A stretch of 64,000 bases of DNA, taken from positions 14,716,772 through 14,780,771 of the forward strand of contig NC_061070.1 of assembly GCF_021917145.1 (NCBI RefSeq), written 5' to 3'. Both the position numbers and the translations under genes were made by a program. Origin of the DNA: Hypomesus transpacificus (Eukaryota; Chordata; Actinopteri; Osmeriformes; Osmeridae). The notes beneath the pieces are model-generated. The model did not search any database. It had not been told where the DNA came from and saw nothing but the letters and a program-made list of their open reading frames with translations. Shown here in pieces: positions 1-47,987 of the stretch (its first letter is position 1; each line of letters opens with the position of its first letter).

Positions 1-7020
<7,020 letters not shown>

Positions 7021-7844
7021 CGTTCGTTGATGCTCTCGGTGGTACAAGGCACGGTATTCTGCATGCAACTATTCACGACTGTGAAAGAACCCGTGCAACA
7101 CACACCCTCCCTAGTCTTCCCCACTGTCTGTTATCAAAATGATAACGTTTCCTGCTGTAGGCGCTTTGATGTGACTTCAAATGATCCCCCTTCAAAGCGC
7201 GTGGACCCGAGGGGAGCTCTCCTCACCTTGGGTACTGGAATTGCTGCCTGCGAGCTTCACACTGAAGAAGATTTTCAATATTTATTACCCCTGCGTATCC
7301 GGGTTGGGAGGGACCGACTTATTCTCAGGCCGTGTGAGGAGAAGATCTCATTGAATAGTGGTCTTCTCCATCACCTGACCCAGTCTCTCCCCTTCTCTAA
7401 CCAATAGCGATGACTTCTCACAAAACGTCGAATTACACGGAATTATGACTCGGTTGATAAATCGCAAATAAAACAAAACTCTTGGAATTGCTGGGTATAG
7501 ACAAGACTGTAGGATATATTAGGCTACATTTAGATTATTTTGGCACTTTGATAGGCCGTTGATGCTAAAACGTATTATGGTACAAAAACAACATATGTCA
7601 ATATCTACGAAATCAGTGTGTCTGTTTCTAGCTCATCCTCAAACCCTGTAATCCTTTCAGCGCATTCCCCTTGGCGCCCTGTAGGTGGTGCTCTTTCTTC
7701 TCTCGACGTTTACGTCTTTTTTTTTTCGTTGACGCTAGCCTGCCATGTTTGCGGAAGTATTTTATTATTTCACAAAATCCTCAAACTCTGCATCAGCATC
7801 CCTTGCTCTCTGGCATTCATGTTTATTGCTCCTCTGAAAACAAT
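7021..7844. promoter_or_regulatory. Shared PGBD5-COG2 head-to-head promoter region
   Basis: The start codons of PGBD5 (minus) and COG2 (plus) face each other 824 bp apart with no gene between them, so both 5' UTRs and both promoters must lie here unless a distant upstream exon exists. No clear TATA box was seen for COG2. I cannot place the transcription starts from sequence alone. Confidence 0.6.
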
Positions 7845-13328
<5,484 letters not shown>

Positions 13329-13906
13329 CCGTAGCGAGCGTGCTGCTGTGCATTTCAACAATATCAAAGTGCCTTCCTCTCCTCGTCTCCTGTAGAGGTC
13401 AGCTGTAGCGCTTCGAGACCACCACCCAGGAGATGATCACATCAGTGTTGGCAAAGGAAGCAAGAAAAACAATGGCACAAGAAGAAGAGATGCAGTGTTT
13501 TTGTTTTCTGTTTCTGTTTACAGATGGGCCAGTGTGTAGAAAGGACATGGTAGAAATAGTAGCCCCTGGGAAGGAGGCGTCTTTCACAACATCAAGATGT
13601 CTCCCTCTTATCTGTTTTAAGTTATGGAATGTGGTTGTGGGATATCTGTATGTATGTTTGTATGGTCAGGGAAGCTAGTTATTTCATCGCACTAAACGGA
13701 CTGTTCACAATGTTCAAGACCACGTTATTGCTCTGTACTTCTCAGATAAAGGGTGAAAGTATATGTGTATATATCGACATATCTGTAGGAATGAGGAAGG
13801 TATTGTACATTTTAATTGATTAAAGCGATCAATGTTTTAATAACCTTTTTGTAGTAAAATCTTTGGATACAGGCTCAATAGTGTGAGTCGATGTTGATGA
13901 AAGCTA

Positions 13907-13912
13907 AATAAA
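13907..13912 (+). terminator. AATAAA polyadenylation signal, COG2
   Basis: A canonical AATAAA hexamer about 580 bp after the COG2 stop codon, giving a 3' UTR of about 0.6 kb. Confidence 0.7.
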
Positions 13913-14501
13913 TGTTCAGTTAGGAAACATTAGCATTGAGCTGGGGTTTTCCCCTAGAATTCATTGACCTCGCATAGACATTAAGGGACAGAAGTCCACC
14001 CTGTTTCTGTACATGTAGTGGAGGTGGTTTGGAGACTCATCTGACCAGAGGAGCTGTGCTATTGATTTTGGTGTTGGGGTAATGTGAAGCAGGGTTGGAG
14101 TTATATCTGTGGTCAACAGAAACACCATAGCAAGAATCTTAAACTTCTTACTTTGATGTTGGAAATCAAGAAATGAAAGTCTCACATTGTGGCTCTCACA
14201 CTTCTTAAGTCAATGGGATGCAAAAATCAGAGTTCATAATTTCGACACAAATGAAACAAGTGCATGTACCTTTCAGACAGTGACGTCACGGAGTTGTTTT
14301 CGAGAGCTTCATTAGCATGGGAGCACACTTTCTACCATGTGACCAAATGTATTTTAATCCCTTTTTTTGTCAGTAAACATTATCAAACTGGATTATATCT
14401 CTTGTCATTTGCATTAGACTTAAATGAATGTGCCTACAGCCTGTTTGTGTCTTGACATTCTGAAAGAACCTCACAACGGGAAGAATTGTGAAACAAGTTG
14501 G
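13913..14501. other. Convergent intergenic stretch between COG2 and AGT 3' ends
   Basis: The two genes end towards each other here. No gene, RNA or mobile element was recognised in the roughly 590 bp between the two predicted polyadenylation signals. Confidence 0.6.
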
Positions 14502-14507
14502 TTTATT
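14502..14507 (-). terminator. AATAAA polyadenylation signal, AGT
   Basis: TTTATT on the plus strand reads AATAAA on the minus strand, about 570 bp after the AGT stop codon. Confidence 0.65.
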
Positions 14508-15076
14508 TGAGTAATAACAAACCACAAGACAAAAATAAACTCTCAACACGATAGAAATATACTCATTTAGACTATTAAGTGACACATCTCAAAGAACCAC
14601 CACTTTCAGTACAGCATACAGTACACAAATGTATGACTACAAACCACAGAAACAAAATACGGCGTTTCGTGAGTTTTAATGAAAACAAATCTATAATGAT
14701 TTGGCAGCACATGACTTCCCACTGTGCTCAGGGAATATGTTTGGATGTATCGTGTCTGTCTCTACACTCAAACCTGTTTTCTGGTCCTCCGTGTCTTTCA
14801 ACATCTTGGTGATAATACTCCCTTTTCCCATCCCCCCATCAATCTTCTAGTCTTGAATACTTACTAGATTTAACAACACCTAATCTGAACTCTGGATCAT
14901 TCTAGATGATCTGTAATGCTGCAGGAAACTATCATAACGTTTTATATATAAACTATTATTCTATCTCAAAGCAGTTGTTGAGAGTTAACACTGACAGTCT
15001 TTTAATAGTTTGGGCATTTTTACATAATCTAGGAGTTTTTCCAGACTGGTTGTCATGACGATGTTGCTAAGTTGTT

Positions 15077-17330
15077 CTAGAGTGTTGGGTTGGTGACCTT
15101 GCCAAGCATGAGTATGGCGTTGGAGTTGCCCTCAACAATGGAGAAGAAGAACGGCCTGTTGACGGTCAGGGGCAGTCCTCCTTCCTGGTTCCTGTCCTGA
15201 GACTCTGCACCCTCCTCTGACATCTCAAATACTACCTTGTTGTACACCTGGGGATGGCAACAAGAACCGTTACTCCCCAGAGTACAAATATGTATGATGC
15301 ATTTATGTATGTAAAGTATATCTATCCTTGCCACTGTACTGTCAATGTGTAATAACAGTGTTTTTCTGTTTTTTCCCGTTCTTTCACGAGCTCTTGTTTT
15401 CACACAGAATATTGTGTGTGTGTGTAATATCCTAAATTCCAAATCTGACCACTGTAAAATTATCTGACTTACGTTTTCTAGAAGGAACTCATCTCACCTT
15501 ATCTATGCTGAAGGGCTTTTTATCGCTGAGTCGCTCGAACTCGGCCTCAGAGCCTAGCAGGCGTTTCTCAATCTCCACCGCCATGTCAGTCAGCAGGACG
15601 CGCAGGTCAGTCAAAGCCGCCATGGAGAACTTGGGCAGAGACAGTTCCAAGAGTCTGGATGAGGGAACACACACACACACACAGTTGTCTGAGCTGTTAA
15701 ACCCCCAATCTTACAGTACTACAATCCTGGCTATCGGCTCCAGATAGCTCTATTGACCCACTATGTCTCAAATCTTAGTGGAGCAAAGTGTGATGTAGAT
15801 AACAGTAGCTGTACTCACTCATATTGAGATGCTTATAATTGAGTCCAGTACAGTACTAATACAGTATATGTGTACTTAGTTGTGTATTGTACAGCCTGGT
15901 TTATCTAGATGTGGACCATAAGGACTCACCCTTCTTTGAGATGCTGGTACCAGCCTGAGATGACATCTGTGCGTAGCTGGGCCTCGATGTCACTGAGGCT
16001 GGCCCCCTCGTGGGGCAGAACCAGCAGCATGTAGGCCCGCTTACTCAGCGCCAGCTTCACTACAGTACAGCGCCGCCCTGTGTCGTTCAGGTACCGGTAC
16101 TGGCCGGTGTGGGTCATCAGGGGCACTGAGATGGTTGTCTTCTCGTCAACCTTGAAGTCCTGCATGGACGTCTTTTCTGGCTGGAAAGCTGTCTTCCAGT
16201 TCCCTGATAGAACAAGAAAACAAGTTAAATTGATTTTGGTCTAGGTGGTCTGGTGAATCCCACGTGTACCTACCACAAAAAAAGTTTCTAAAGTTTTTAA
16301 AAATGTTTCTGAAAAAACATCTTTTGTCGGAAAGGTTTAAACAAAAAAAACATTTTAGACTATTATACTGTACTGTACTCTAGCTTAGAGTACATGTACT
16401 CTGCTCTAGGCTTTTCTGTTCTCCTCTCCCCTAGCTGCCTACCCAAATCAATAGGCTTATCTCAGTGGGCTAAACAGTAAGGCTTCAAACAAAAATTCAA
16501 ACCAAAAAACATTCCTGTTTAAAAACATATTTGCAAGGAAGCTTCTCACCTTTGAACTGTACAGAGCTGATGAACAGCAGGTTGGTGTCTGGGCTCAGGT
16601 CCTTGAACAGATCCTTCACTTTACCCCCTGATGTCTTCTCCATAAAGCTGTTCACCTGGACTTCTGCCTCTTGTGCGTTTGAGAAGTCCACTGCTCTGAT
16701 AAATGACGCGTCAGAGAAGTCCTGAGTGCCTCGAACAAAGTCCTCTGCCAAACGTACGTCCTGGCGAGCAAAGGACCAGACCCTGGTGTCGATCTCGTCC
16801 TTGGGCCCGTCCACCAGGGAGTTGATGCCCTGCAGTGTCCTCAGGACCTTGTGTCCATCCACCAGGGAGACGCAGTCCTCTTTGTCCGTGTCCTTGTTGA
16901 GCCCCAGCAGCTGCTGATAGGGGATGGCAGTCCTCTTCGAAGCTCCTAGGTAGAAAGTCACCAGGGAGCCAAAGGAATTGATGGGAGAGATGAGGGTGTT
17001 GGAGTCCTTCTGCTTGGTACTCAAGGCCTGGTACATCCTCAGACCCAGCGAGTTGAGTAGCTCGGCCAGGACGGCGGTCCGCTGGGTGATGTTCTGCTCC
17101 TGGTTGTCAGAGCAGGAGCAGTTCCTGCTGTCTGGTTCCAGATTGATGATGTTTAGCGGAGCGACGCTGACCGTTTCCAAGGGCTCGGTCTCCTGAGTCT
17201 GGATGGTCTCACAGCTGACATTGTCCGAGGCGAACAGGTGAAAGGGATGGACGTACACGCGGTTGGCAAGGCTTATCCCGGAGCAGGACAGCATTAGGAG
17301 GAGGACAACAGGGGAGAGGGTTCTATCCAT
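15077..17330 (-). CDS. AGT: AGT, angiotensinogen (non-inhibitory serpin, SERPINA8)
   Basis: Secreted precursor of angiotensin I, cut by renin. Coding exons in order: 17330-16550 (exon body begins at 17364 after a CTACAG acceptor), 16203-15930, 15654-15498, 15247-15077. They join to 1383 nt, 460 aa. The start MDRTLSPVVLLLMLSCSG opens a 22-residue signal peptide, followed directly by NRVYVHPFHL, the fish-type angiotensin I with Asn1 and Val5, then Phe-Ala-Ser after the renin site. Cys18 of the mature protein is conserved, and a second Cys in NKDTDKEDCVSL aligns with its human disulfide partner near residue 138. A sequon NVS begins at residue 15. Serpin features include the TLISPINSFGSLVTFYLGAS block, KVKDLFKDLSPDT and a C-terminal NRPFFFSIVEGNSNAILMLG. 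An in-frame Met 22 codons upstream of the chosen start crosses the acceptor and is not used. Confidence 0.97.
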
Positions 17331-17398
17331 TTCGACCTTCCTCAAGTCTGGAGTCAAGGAGTTTCTGTAGAGAGAAGAAAGTGTGTGTAAAGTCAATG

Positions 17399-17540
17399 GC
17401 CGGGTTTCCCAGATTCGTTAAGAAGCTCTTAACGCTAAGAGCCTCTTAGGAACGTTCTAAGAGCGTTCTAGAGCGCTCTTAGAACGTTCCTAAGAAGATG
17501 TCCGTATTTAGAGCTTCTTAACGAATCTGGGAAATCTGGC
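17399..17540. mobile_element. Foldback MITE, copy 2 (142 bp) with 5-bp flanking repeat
   Basis: Same palindromic family as the element at 4312-4453, with arms beginning GCCGGGTTTCCCAGATTCGT and ending CGAATCTGGGAAATCTGGC. It is flanked on both sides by CAATG (17394-17398 and 17541-17545), a likely target duplication. It sits 35 bp upstream of the AGT exon 2 acceptor, inside the probable first intron of AGT. Confidence 0.85.
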
Positions 17541-18245
17541 CAATGTCTGTTACTCACTTCAGCTGACTGTCTTTGTTATGGAGGTTTTCTTCATAACAAA
17601 GACACTCACGATTGGCTGTGTGGAACTCTGAGCAGAGGCATGGCTAGCAGTAATTGATTCAGTGTGTGCCAGAGAGGAAACAACCACAGAAGGCAAACTG
17701 ACTCCATGGAAACAGAACACCATGTTTGGCAACCCACTGAGCTAAGAACCAAACACCCACCAGGAATATTTGTTTCTAAAAGCAAAGAATTCACAAATCT
17801 AATACAAACATTTGCATACTTTTAGCTCCTCCATTTCTGAACATCCAGCACAAAGGATAAAGTACAGGGTCACACTAATGCCCGCATGCAACCTTAGACC
17901 CACGGGTTAAGCTAACACATCTCAGCTCAAATCTATATTTTTCATTGATTTATGAATGGTTATTTTGTATTTGTTTAATGGTACTTTATTACTGTGTCTG
18001 TCCACGCTTTTCCATTCCCTCAGTCTCACTCTAAATGAAATTTTTGTTTTGTGACTAAGTTCAGCCAGAGGAATGGTTAGTTCCAACTAAAATCGAAAAT
18101 GTTATTTGACGTGAGGTTTATGCATGTTTTAAAGTCAACTTTCAGTTCTCTGGTCCAAAATATAACCTATCATCAAATTCAGACATCTTTAGTTCTGTTT
18201 GTATTGTTGTCCAAAGGAAAGTCAAAGTAAAACATTTAGTCTTAC

Positions 18246-18470
18246 CGTCGTGTCTGCTGTGCTGTCCACTGATGCTGTAAGGTTTCTGAGGTCCACAATG
18301 GTTGGCTGTGCGCTTTAACAAAATCTTCCACTGGTGAGCAGTATTGCTTTGGTTAACCATTAACCAGAGCACTGAGTCAGAGGGTCCTCGTGGATGATTT
18401 GTTCTGCAAGGGCTTTCACTGTGTGTGTCTCTGTGAGTGTGTACATGTGCACTGATAGACAAATAAATAG
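18246..18470 (-). promoter_or_regulatory. Probable AGT non-coding first exon and TATA-type promoter
   Basis: On the minus strand a strong splice donor (GTAAGAC, plus-strand 18245 downwards) ends a candidate non-coding exon, which would splice to the acceptor at 17365. Upstream, plus-strand 18463-18470 reads as TATTTAT on the minus strand, a TATA-like box that would place the start near 18435. AGT in mammals also has a non-coding first exon and a TATA box. A second donor-like site near 17558 is an alternative. Confidence 0.45.
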
Positions 18471-19565
18471 TTCCGGAGAGAAGCCCACCTACCCTGTGTC
18501 CTTGTGTCCAGCATGTGTTTACTCAAACCATGATGCAAGCATACTGGACCAGGGGTGAGAAGGGAGTTGTGGATGAATTTGGAAGTCAGGGTGGAGGAAT
18601 AGGGAGAAGGGGATGGGGATGAGAACAGTAAGGGTGTAATTGGAGATGAAGGGCAGGGTCTAGAGGTTGGGGGGAGGGGGTAAGAGTGCGTGGGCTATGG
18701 GCAGAGGAAGATGGATGTTTAACTGCAGGGTTGACTTTCACAAGAGGCATCTGGGAAATATGTTCTACAGAAAGTTGTTTATCTCTCTGAAAGTTGTTTT
18801 TGAGTCACAGCGTTGGTTCACTGAGTTCACAGATAGCCTTTTCTAACAATCTATTTTGAAATTTTGCCAGCTGGTGTGGTTGGAGAAGCTGGTGCCTGTG
18901 AGTGTTCAGGTTTTGAAAGTAGCCTATATGTTACAGTAAGTTGATGAATTGCTTTCAATAACATGACTGGGTAGAGGACAAGCTGATGTGTTTTATTTTT
19001 CAGTCTCATCATTTATGTAACTGATTTTAATTTCATGCTCTGTTTGCTGCCTTTTTTGTTCCCTTGAAATGACGATGTCAGTAATGTGCATTGGTTAAAA
19101 CAATGTTAAATAAATTAAAAACAAACAAATGTTTCATAAATAAGGAATGCTTATTCACATTTACATTGTTTGGATCCTCTGAGTAGGTTACTGAAAAAAC
19201 TAGTAGGCCTACTGTAAGTTATGTAGGCTTCATCAAACTTCTTTATCCTTGGAATCAAACTTTTGAATGTTTGATTTGATTTGATCAAACAAGTTTCCCG
19301 TTCTCTCAGAATATGAAGCTGAACTCCAGTTTTCTCATAGAAATGGGCTGCCTAAGTTTATTTGTACTCGGTGTATGCATAATATTTTTTCCCCAAAACC
19401 ATAACTTACGGTACTATTTTTAAGCTTCCTATAACAGAAGAAAGTAGCATTGCTTGATGGGAGGGGTTGAGAACATTGTTCATCTTCGGATATAGAAGCC
19501 GGATAGAAGCAGAACGCGAAGTCGGGTTAGACGTTAAAGACGTCTACAAATGTGTTTCGGATTAA
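18471..19565. other. AGT-PHACTR2 divergent intergenic region
   Basis: The upstream flanks of AGT (minus) and of PHACTR2 exon 1a (plus) share this roughly 1.1 kb. A G-rich purine stretch lies at 18.55-18.70 kb. No gene was recognised. Confidence 0.55.
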
Positions 19566-42904
<23,339 letters not shown>

Positions 42905-44700
42905 AGCTGAGACGTTGGTCCTTTTTCTCCTGAGGAGAAGAAGGTCTGGTCCACTGTGTCCCACTCTCACCTCTGACCTTTGACCCCATACCACGCAACC
43001 CATCAAACTCTGATCCTCATGCCCCCTGGCCCTCCACCCTCCAGGCATCCTCTGAGCAGGCTTGAGTCTGCATCCTTGCAACGCCGTCTGTTTCCCCTGA
43101 CTGCAACATGGCATCGCCGTCATGGAGACTGGGCCCTCAGACAGACAAAGAGAGAGACAGGCAGATGGACAGCTACCCATCTAGAGAACACATAGCATAG
43201 TGTGTTTACTTAGTCATTTTGACAAAAGTCAGACCTTCTGCACTTATGTATCAATAGGTTAATTGAATTGCCCACCTATGCCCCTGCCTGCCCAACGGCC
43301 TAGTTGAGGTGGTCCTCACCCAGCCCTGTGAGGGGAACACTGGGAATTGGACCGTGGATTTAGTTTCAAACTGATTTTAGAGTCTCTAACCAACTTGACC
43401 AAATTATTTGTTCCCATTTATCTCTCTGAATGTGCCTGTACCTTGTTATTTCCAACTGTGGATGAATGTATTGGATTTCATTTAAGTTGTCATTACAGAT
43501 CATATCCTCATGAGTTGGCAGTGTGAGATAGAACTAACACTAGCACCTTGTAATTGCTTCATCCAAATGATTGAACTAGATGAATTAGATGCTAAATTAA
43601 TTTAATCATGGAACAGTGATAGCAGTGTGTGGGCTGGCCAGACTAAATGTTATTTCTGGCTGTGCACCTTGTAGTTTCAAACAGCAGTGCACAAGATATA
43701 TGAACCCATTACACCCTTGTCTTACAGTCTATGTGTGTGTGATCCACACCACCAGACAATGCAGCTCAGTCATGTCTGTCGTTAAAGGGTTGTAGGTAAT
43801 AGATTGTGTCTAGTTTAACAGGATTTGGTGCCCGGTGCCCCCAGCCTGAGGCATTTAAGAACAATACAAACATATTGTATTGTTCTTAAATGTTAGCACT
43901 GTCCAACAGACGTATTGCTGTAGGCATCTCCCTCACATTTCTGCAGTGAAGATGGTAGGATCTGATCTGTCAGATCCATGCTGGAATGATAGACCTTTAT
44001 GGTCCAGGGGTTCTGTTATGCTGGGCAAAATTGGAAAGAATGACAGTATTCATAGCAATGTATTTTATGTTCTATAGTGATCTTTGTACAGAATGAATAT
44101 CAGATGCATGTGCATTAACAACCAAATCCACTTTATGGCACATTCCCCCTTCTTCTTTTATTTTTACACGGTTGTAAATGTTTTGTGATTAATTGTTTTT
44201 TATTAAGGATTTTAAAAATCCACTCTTCTCAATCTTACTGGTGCAGTGCTGTAATGTTCAGTAGTGCTGTATCCTGGTATTGTACTGTATTTCTGGAAGA
44301 AGTTATAAACAGATTATACATTTATTAGCAGTTACTACTCCGTCATGTAAAAAAGAGGTTTATATCATGTACATTATAATATGCTGCCAATACACACCGA
44401 TGTCCGTTGGTGAACTACTCCACAGAGGTTAGACAATATAGATTATAACGAAGTACTGCAAATGCAGTGGATCAGAAAAGCTGTTTAAACCCACTATTGG
44501 GCAGAAAACACATTCAGTGAAGTTTCAACCTTCTCCACTATCTTTGGGGCAGGGTGAGCCATCATCAGTCTAGGAGGAGAGCTTGTCATAGAATGTGAGG
44601 AGGAAGGAGTCATACCCCATCAGTATTAACTAACTCCCTCGAATGAACGCAGCTGTGCTCTACCCTGTATAATGATGAAAATACAGCTTCTGTATGTTGT
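42905..44700 (+). other. Probable PHACTR2 3' UTR
   Basis: Sequence after the TGA of the RFHRP terminus. It is AT-rich with no competing gene. I saw no unambiguous AATAAA, so the 3' end is not fixed; the right boundary given is a guess. It contains a perfect hairpin at 43852-43892. Confidence 0.45.
43852..43892 (+). other. Perfect 18-bp hairpin with 5-nt loop
   Basis: The left arm CATTTAAGAACAATACAA (43852-43869) and right arm TTGTATTGTTCTTAAATG (43875-43892) are exact reverse complements around the loop ACATA. Two G-U pairs can extend the stem at its base in RNA. Confidence 0.9.
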
Positions 44701-47410
44701 ATGAATGTTGTTTTGTATATAAAGAAGAGACCAAGCCATGAAGATGTAGAATGTCTTTTTGTGATCGATGTCATTTGTAAAAAGTGGGGCTGGAAAAGTA
44801 ATCTGTGCTCAGAAGCAGAGTTTCAAAATAAGTGTTTTTGTTTTCCAGGTTTTTCTGTAATTAATGACTACTTTGTTGTCCCATCAGTTCTAACAAGAAC
44901 AGTGGAATTTAGTATGTTTTGTGCTCTCAAACACACTCATCCTATACTATGTCTGCCAGGCTTTCTGTGAAACCTTGTTTTGATCAAATCAGCCTAATAG
45001 TCTGCCATCGTCACTGGTGCCAGACTCCGATCACAGCATTTTATGGATACTTTGGAGAGGAAGCTCTCCTCTCTGTGGCTACGCCATAAACAGTCAACTC
45101 TTCCATAACCACCATGCTCTACCTGATGGGATCGATGGGCAGAACTAGCACACCTTTCGTGTGATCTGTGCTAGGAGGAGGAAGCCAACAGTGGCATATT
45201 CGTTTGCATGCACCTCACGTAGTGTTCCACTGCAGTCTCAGTCTGCTGCTTGGGCAGCATTACAGCAGTCCATCACCAAATGTCCTGCCAGTCTACAGTG
45301 CCAGTCTGCCACCTAATAGAGGGAGCGTGGGAGCAGAGTGGCTCTGACAGAGGGATGATAGCGTCTGTGTGTGTTTGTGTGTGTGTGTGTGTGAATAAGC
45401 AAGTCAAATGATGCTGCAGTCCTTCTATCGGCTCTCTATAGAGCCATGGTCATAAACCCTCCATCTGTTTCGTAGGTAATCACACAAATACACACACCTG
45501 GTACAGAGCTTTTATTGGCAGAGCAGGGGGCTGTTTTCCCCTGGCTCTCTGCCCAGAGAGCTGAAACAGATTGAAGTCCTTAATCAGACCAGGTGGATAA
45601 TGAATCACATCTGATTTGCCGCCAGATTGATGGACAAAGATATAAACAAGGGACTGACATGTTTAAAGATGACTTTTGCCTAATCCTATATAAGCTAATG
45701 GCCCAGAAGGAAAGTAAGAAATTTAAAAAATACTGTTCTTGTTTTACTGCAGGAAAACGCGTCATTATCCTATGGTAAATCATGCAGTAGGCACCAGTGT
45801 ACTTCAGTCAAATACAACTAGCCTTGTATGTCCTACCCAATTCATTCTTGGGTATTATTATGAAAGTAATACATTTTTCTGTAGTCCTATGCCCCCACCT
45901 TCCATGTCCAATATCAAGAACCTAAGAACAACAGAGCTGGATCTACTTGACCAGACAACAGACAGCTTTTGCATTTGACTTGCTGCAACAGGCTTACAGT
46001 TTACTACATAACAATAGCTGTTGATAATCACAAATAAGATAATATTACATTTTTCTGCCAAAGACACCAGAATAATTTGTGTGGGCAGCCCATACTCTAG
46101 ATGGGTTAGATGGGATGACTGATTCAGTATCCCTTCCACTCTGCCTGAACAAGGAGACAGGAGGGTAGATAAAAGGATCAAATGAAGGTCATAGACTAAT
46201 TGGATTGTGAATGTGTAAATGTTTGCTGAAGCGTGTCTTCGGGACCTTTCAACATTTGGATGAGCTCCTGTATGTGTCAGTGAATTGCTTGAGATATGGC
46301 GAGATCCCAAACACTTGATATTGGGAGGGAAATGCCAAGTGAGTGTCGCTCCCTGGCAGAGCCTCTACATGGTTGAGTCCTGCACGGACGTTTATAAATA
46401 CACCTTGTGATTGGATATCCTTGTGATAATGGTAACCTGGTGCGTTTCAATCATATTTATGTCAGCGGATGGAACTATGATCTCACTCCTATGATCCAAT
46501 CTTGTCCTGTGCTTCTCCAGGCTTAAGCAAAATTAAACACAAAATCTGGCATCCGTGCAGGGCAGACCCTCCTGTGGGAGGTAGGAATACCGCATTTCGT
46601 GTGAGGATCGGCCTCACACAGTCCTTCCCTGTCTGACTCAGCAGAAAGAAAGCAACGAGAAGGCAGGAGCCATCCGTGGAGCCCGCTGTGAGGACAGATG
46701 GAGAGGACTTACCGAGGCGAGACACATGGGCCACGAGCTGCATGGATTACTTCTCTACACTGTGAGGGGCACCAAGACTAGGCCTGTTATAACCATCAAC
46801 ACTGTTTCAACACAATACTTCACAAATAATTATATCAAGCCAGCATGACCATTTCATTTTGTAAATAATTTGTATGGACATGAACCATGGGATGTCTTTG
46901 GAAAAAAATACAGACGTCCCAGCACTGAACAATTTTCGCTTTGATATTTTGCTCTTAAAATGTTATATTATAAACGTTTCTTTACCCTTTTGTGTGGGTG
47001 TTGCTCATTCCCGATTAGACATTACATAACCTAATTCGTTGTTTTATAACTTTCAAAAAAGTCCAGTTTAGGTAGTTTGAACAAAATGGTCTACTATTGC
47101 TTTTGTGACATGCTGTTTGGTACATCCCTTAAAATGCACATTACAATTATAAAGGCCAGCTAGTCTTTTTGTTTAATGAGTGATTTCAACAAATCGTTCC
47201 TTGGGTGCAGGATGTGAAGGTACTGATGTGTGTGCTTGTGGGTGTATGTATGGCCAGGTAGGCAAGTCTAGGAAATGTGTGTGGGCGGACAGTTTAATGA
47301 GAGGCTCTGCAGGAGCACCATATTCAAGGGATAAGTGCTTTTCCATGTACTATGGCTATGTAGCCCACAACTAGAGATAAATAATAACATCCTTCAAGAC
47401 ACAAAATAAC
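44701..47410. other. Intergenic region PHACTR2 to SF3B5
   Basis: No gene recognised on either strand. There is one short (GT)n at 45370-45395. Open frames here are short and without family resemblance. In humans LTV1, ZC2HC1B and PLAGL1 lie between these two genes, and I found no trace of them. Confidence 0.55.
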
Positions 47411-47411
47411 A

Positions 47412-47417
47412 TTTATT
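47412..47417 (-). terminator. AATAAA polyadenylation signal, SF3B5
   Basis: TTTATT on the plus strand reads AATAAA on the minus strand, about 295 bp after the SF3B5 stop codon. Confidence 0.65.
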
Positions 47418-47710
47418 GATAATACCTTGTTAAAACTGAATGTAACTGTCATAAAAAGCATATTTTGAAAATGTATTTGAATTTCTTTATGCAAGTTACC
47501 AGGCCCAATTTTGCATGTCAATGGTAATACAAATCAATCAATATGAAACAATAGATACAAAACTGAAGCCAGACTCAATCGTAAAATCTCCTCGCAAGCA
47601 GCTCCGGCCTCAAAAGTCCTGTAAGCCACCATGTTAAGTTTGGTGTCTAGGATAAGCGTCAACCGCAGACGCCTCTATCCAGTCTCTGTGGCCCTTTGCT
47701 GCTGTACAAT

Positions 47711-47971
47711 CTAAGCATCATCAGGCTTGTCTGCAGGGGGGCCACATGGCTGCAGCATCTTCTCCATTAAATTGAAACGCACGCGAGCCTTGCTCTCGTT
47801 TTCAGCGACGGAGAAATAGTTTAGCAGATCAAAGTGGCCCATGTATGAACAATAGGAGTCACGGTGCTGGTTGACCAGCCATTCCCATCTGCTGGTGTCA
47901 GCGTGACCGGTCCCAATGTACTTGGACTGGAGGTGTTCAAGTTGGCTGTGGATGTTGTAGCGGTCCGTCAT
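47711..47971 (-). CDS. SF3B5: SF3B5, splicing factor 3b subunit 5 (SF3b10)
   Basis: Small subunit of the SF3b part of the U2 snRNP, which helps hold the branch site during spliceosome assembly. The reading frame is 86 codons plus stop in a single coding exon, the same length as in humans. It starts MTDRYNIHSQLEHLQSKYIG and includes HRDSYCSYMGHFDLLNYF and ESKARVRFNLMEKMLQPCG. The end PADKPDDA differs from the human PEEN-type end only in the last residues. An upstream in-frame Met at 48004 lies before a splice acceptor and is not used. The coding exon probably begins at about 47987 after TTTATTTGTAG, with a non-coding exon upstream of 48566. Confidence 0.98.
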   Translation of the reverse strand: MTDRYNIHSQLEHLQSKYIGTGHADTSRWEWLVNQHRDSYCSYMGHFDLLNYFSVAENESKARVRFNLMEKMLQPCGPPADKPDDA

Positions 47972-47987
47972 GATCCGGTAGTTGAGT

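Noticed and set aside
16497..17396. AGT start at the upstream Met (MTLHTLSS)
   Set aside because: It lies across the CTACAG acceptor at 17365-17370, and the downstream MDRTL start gives a proper signal peptide.
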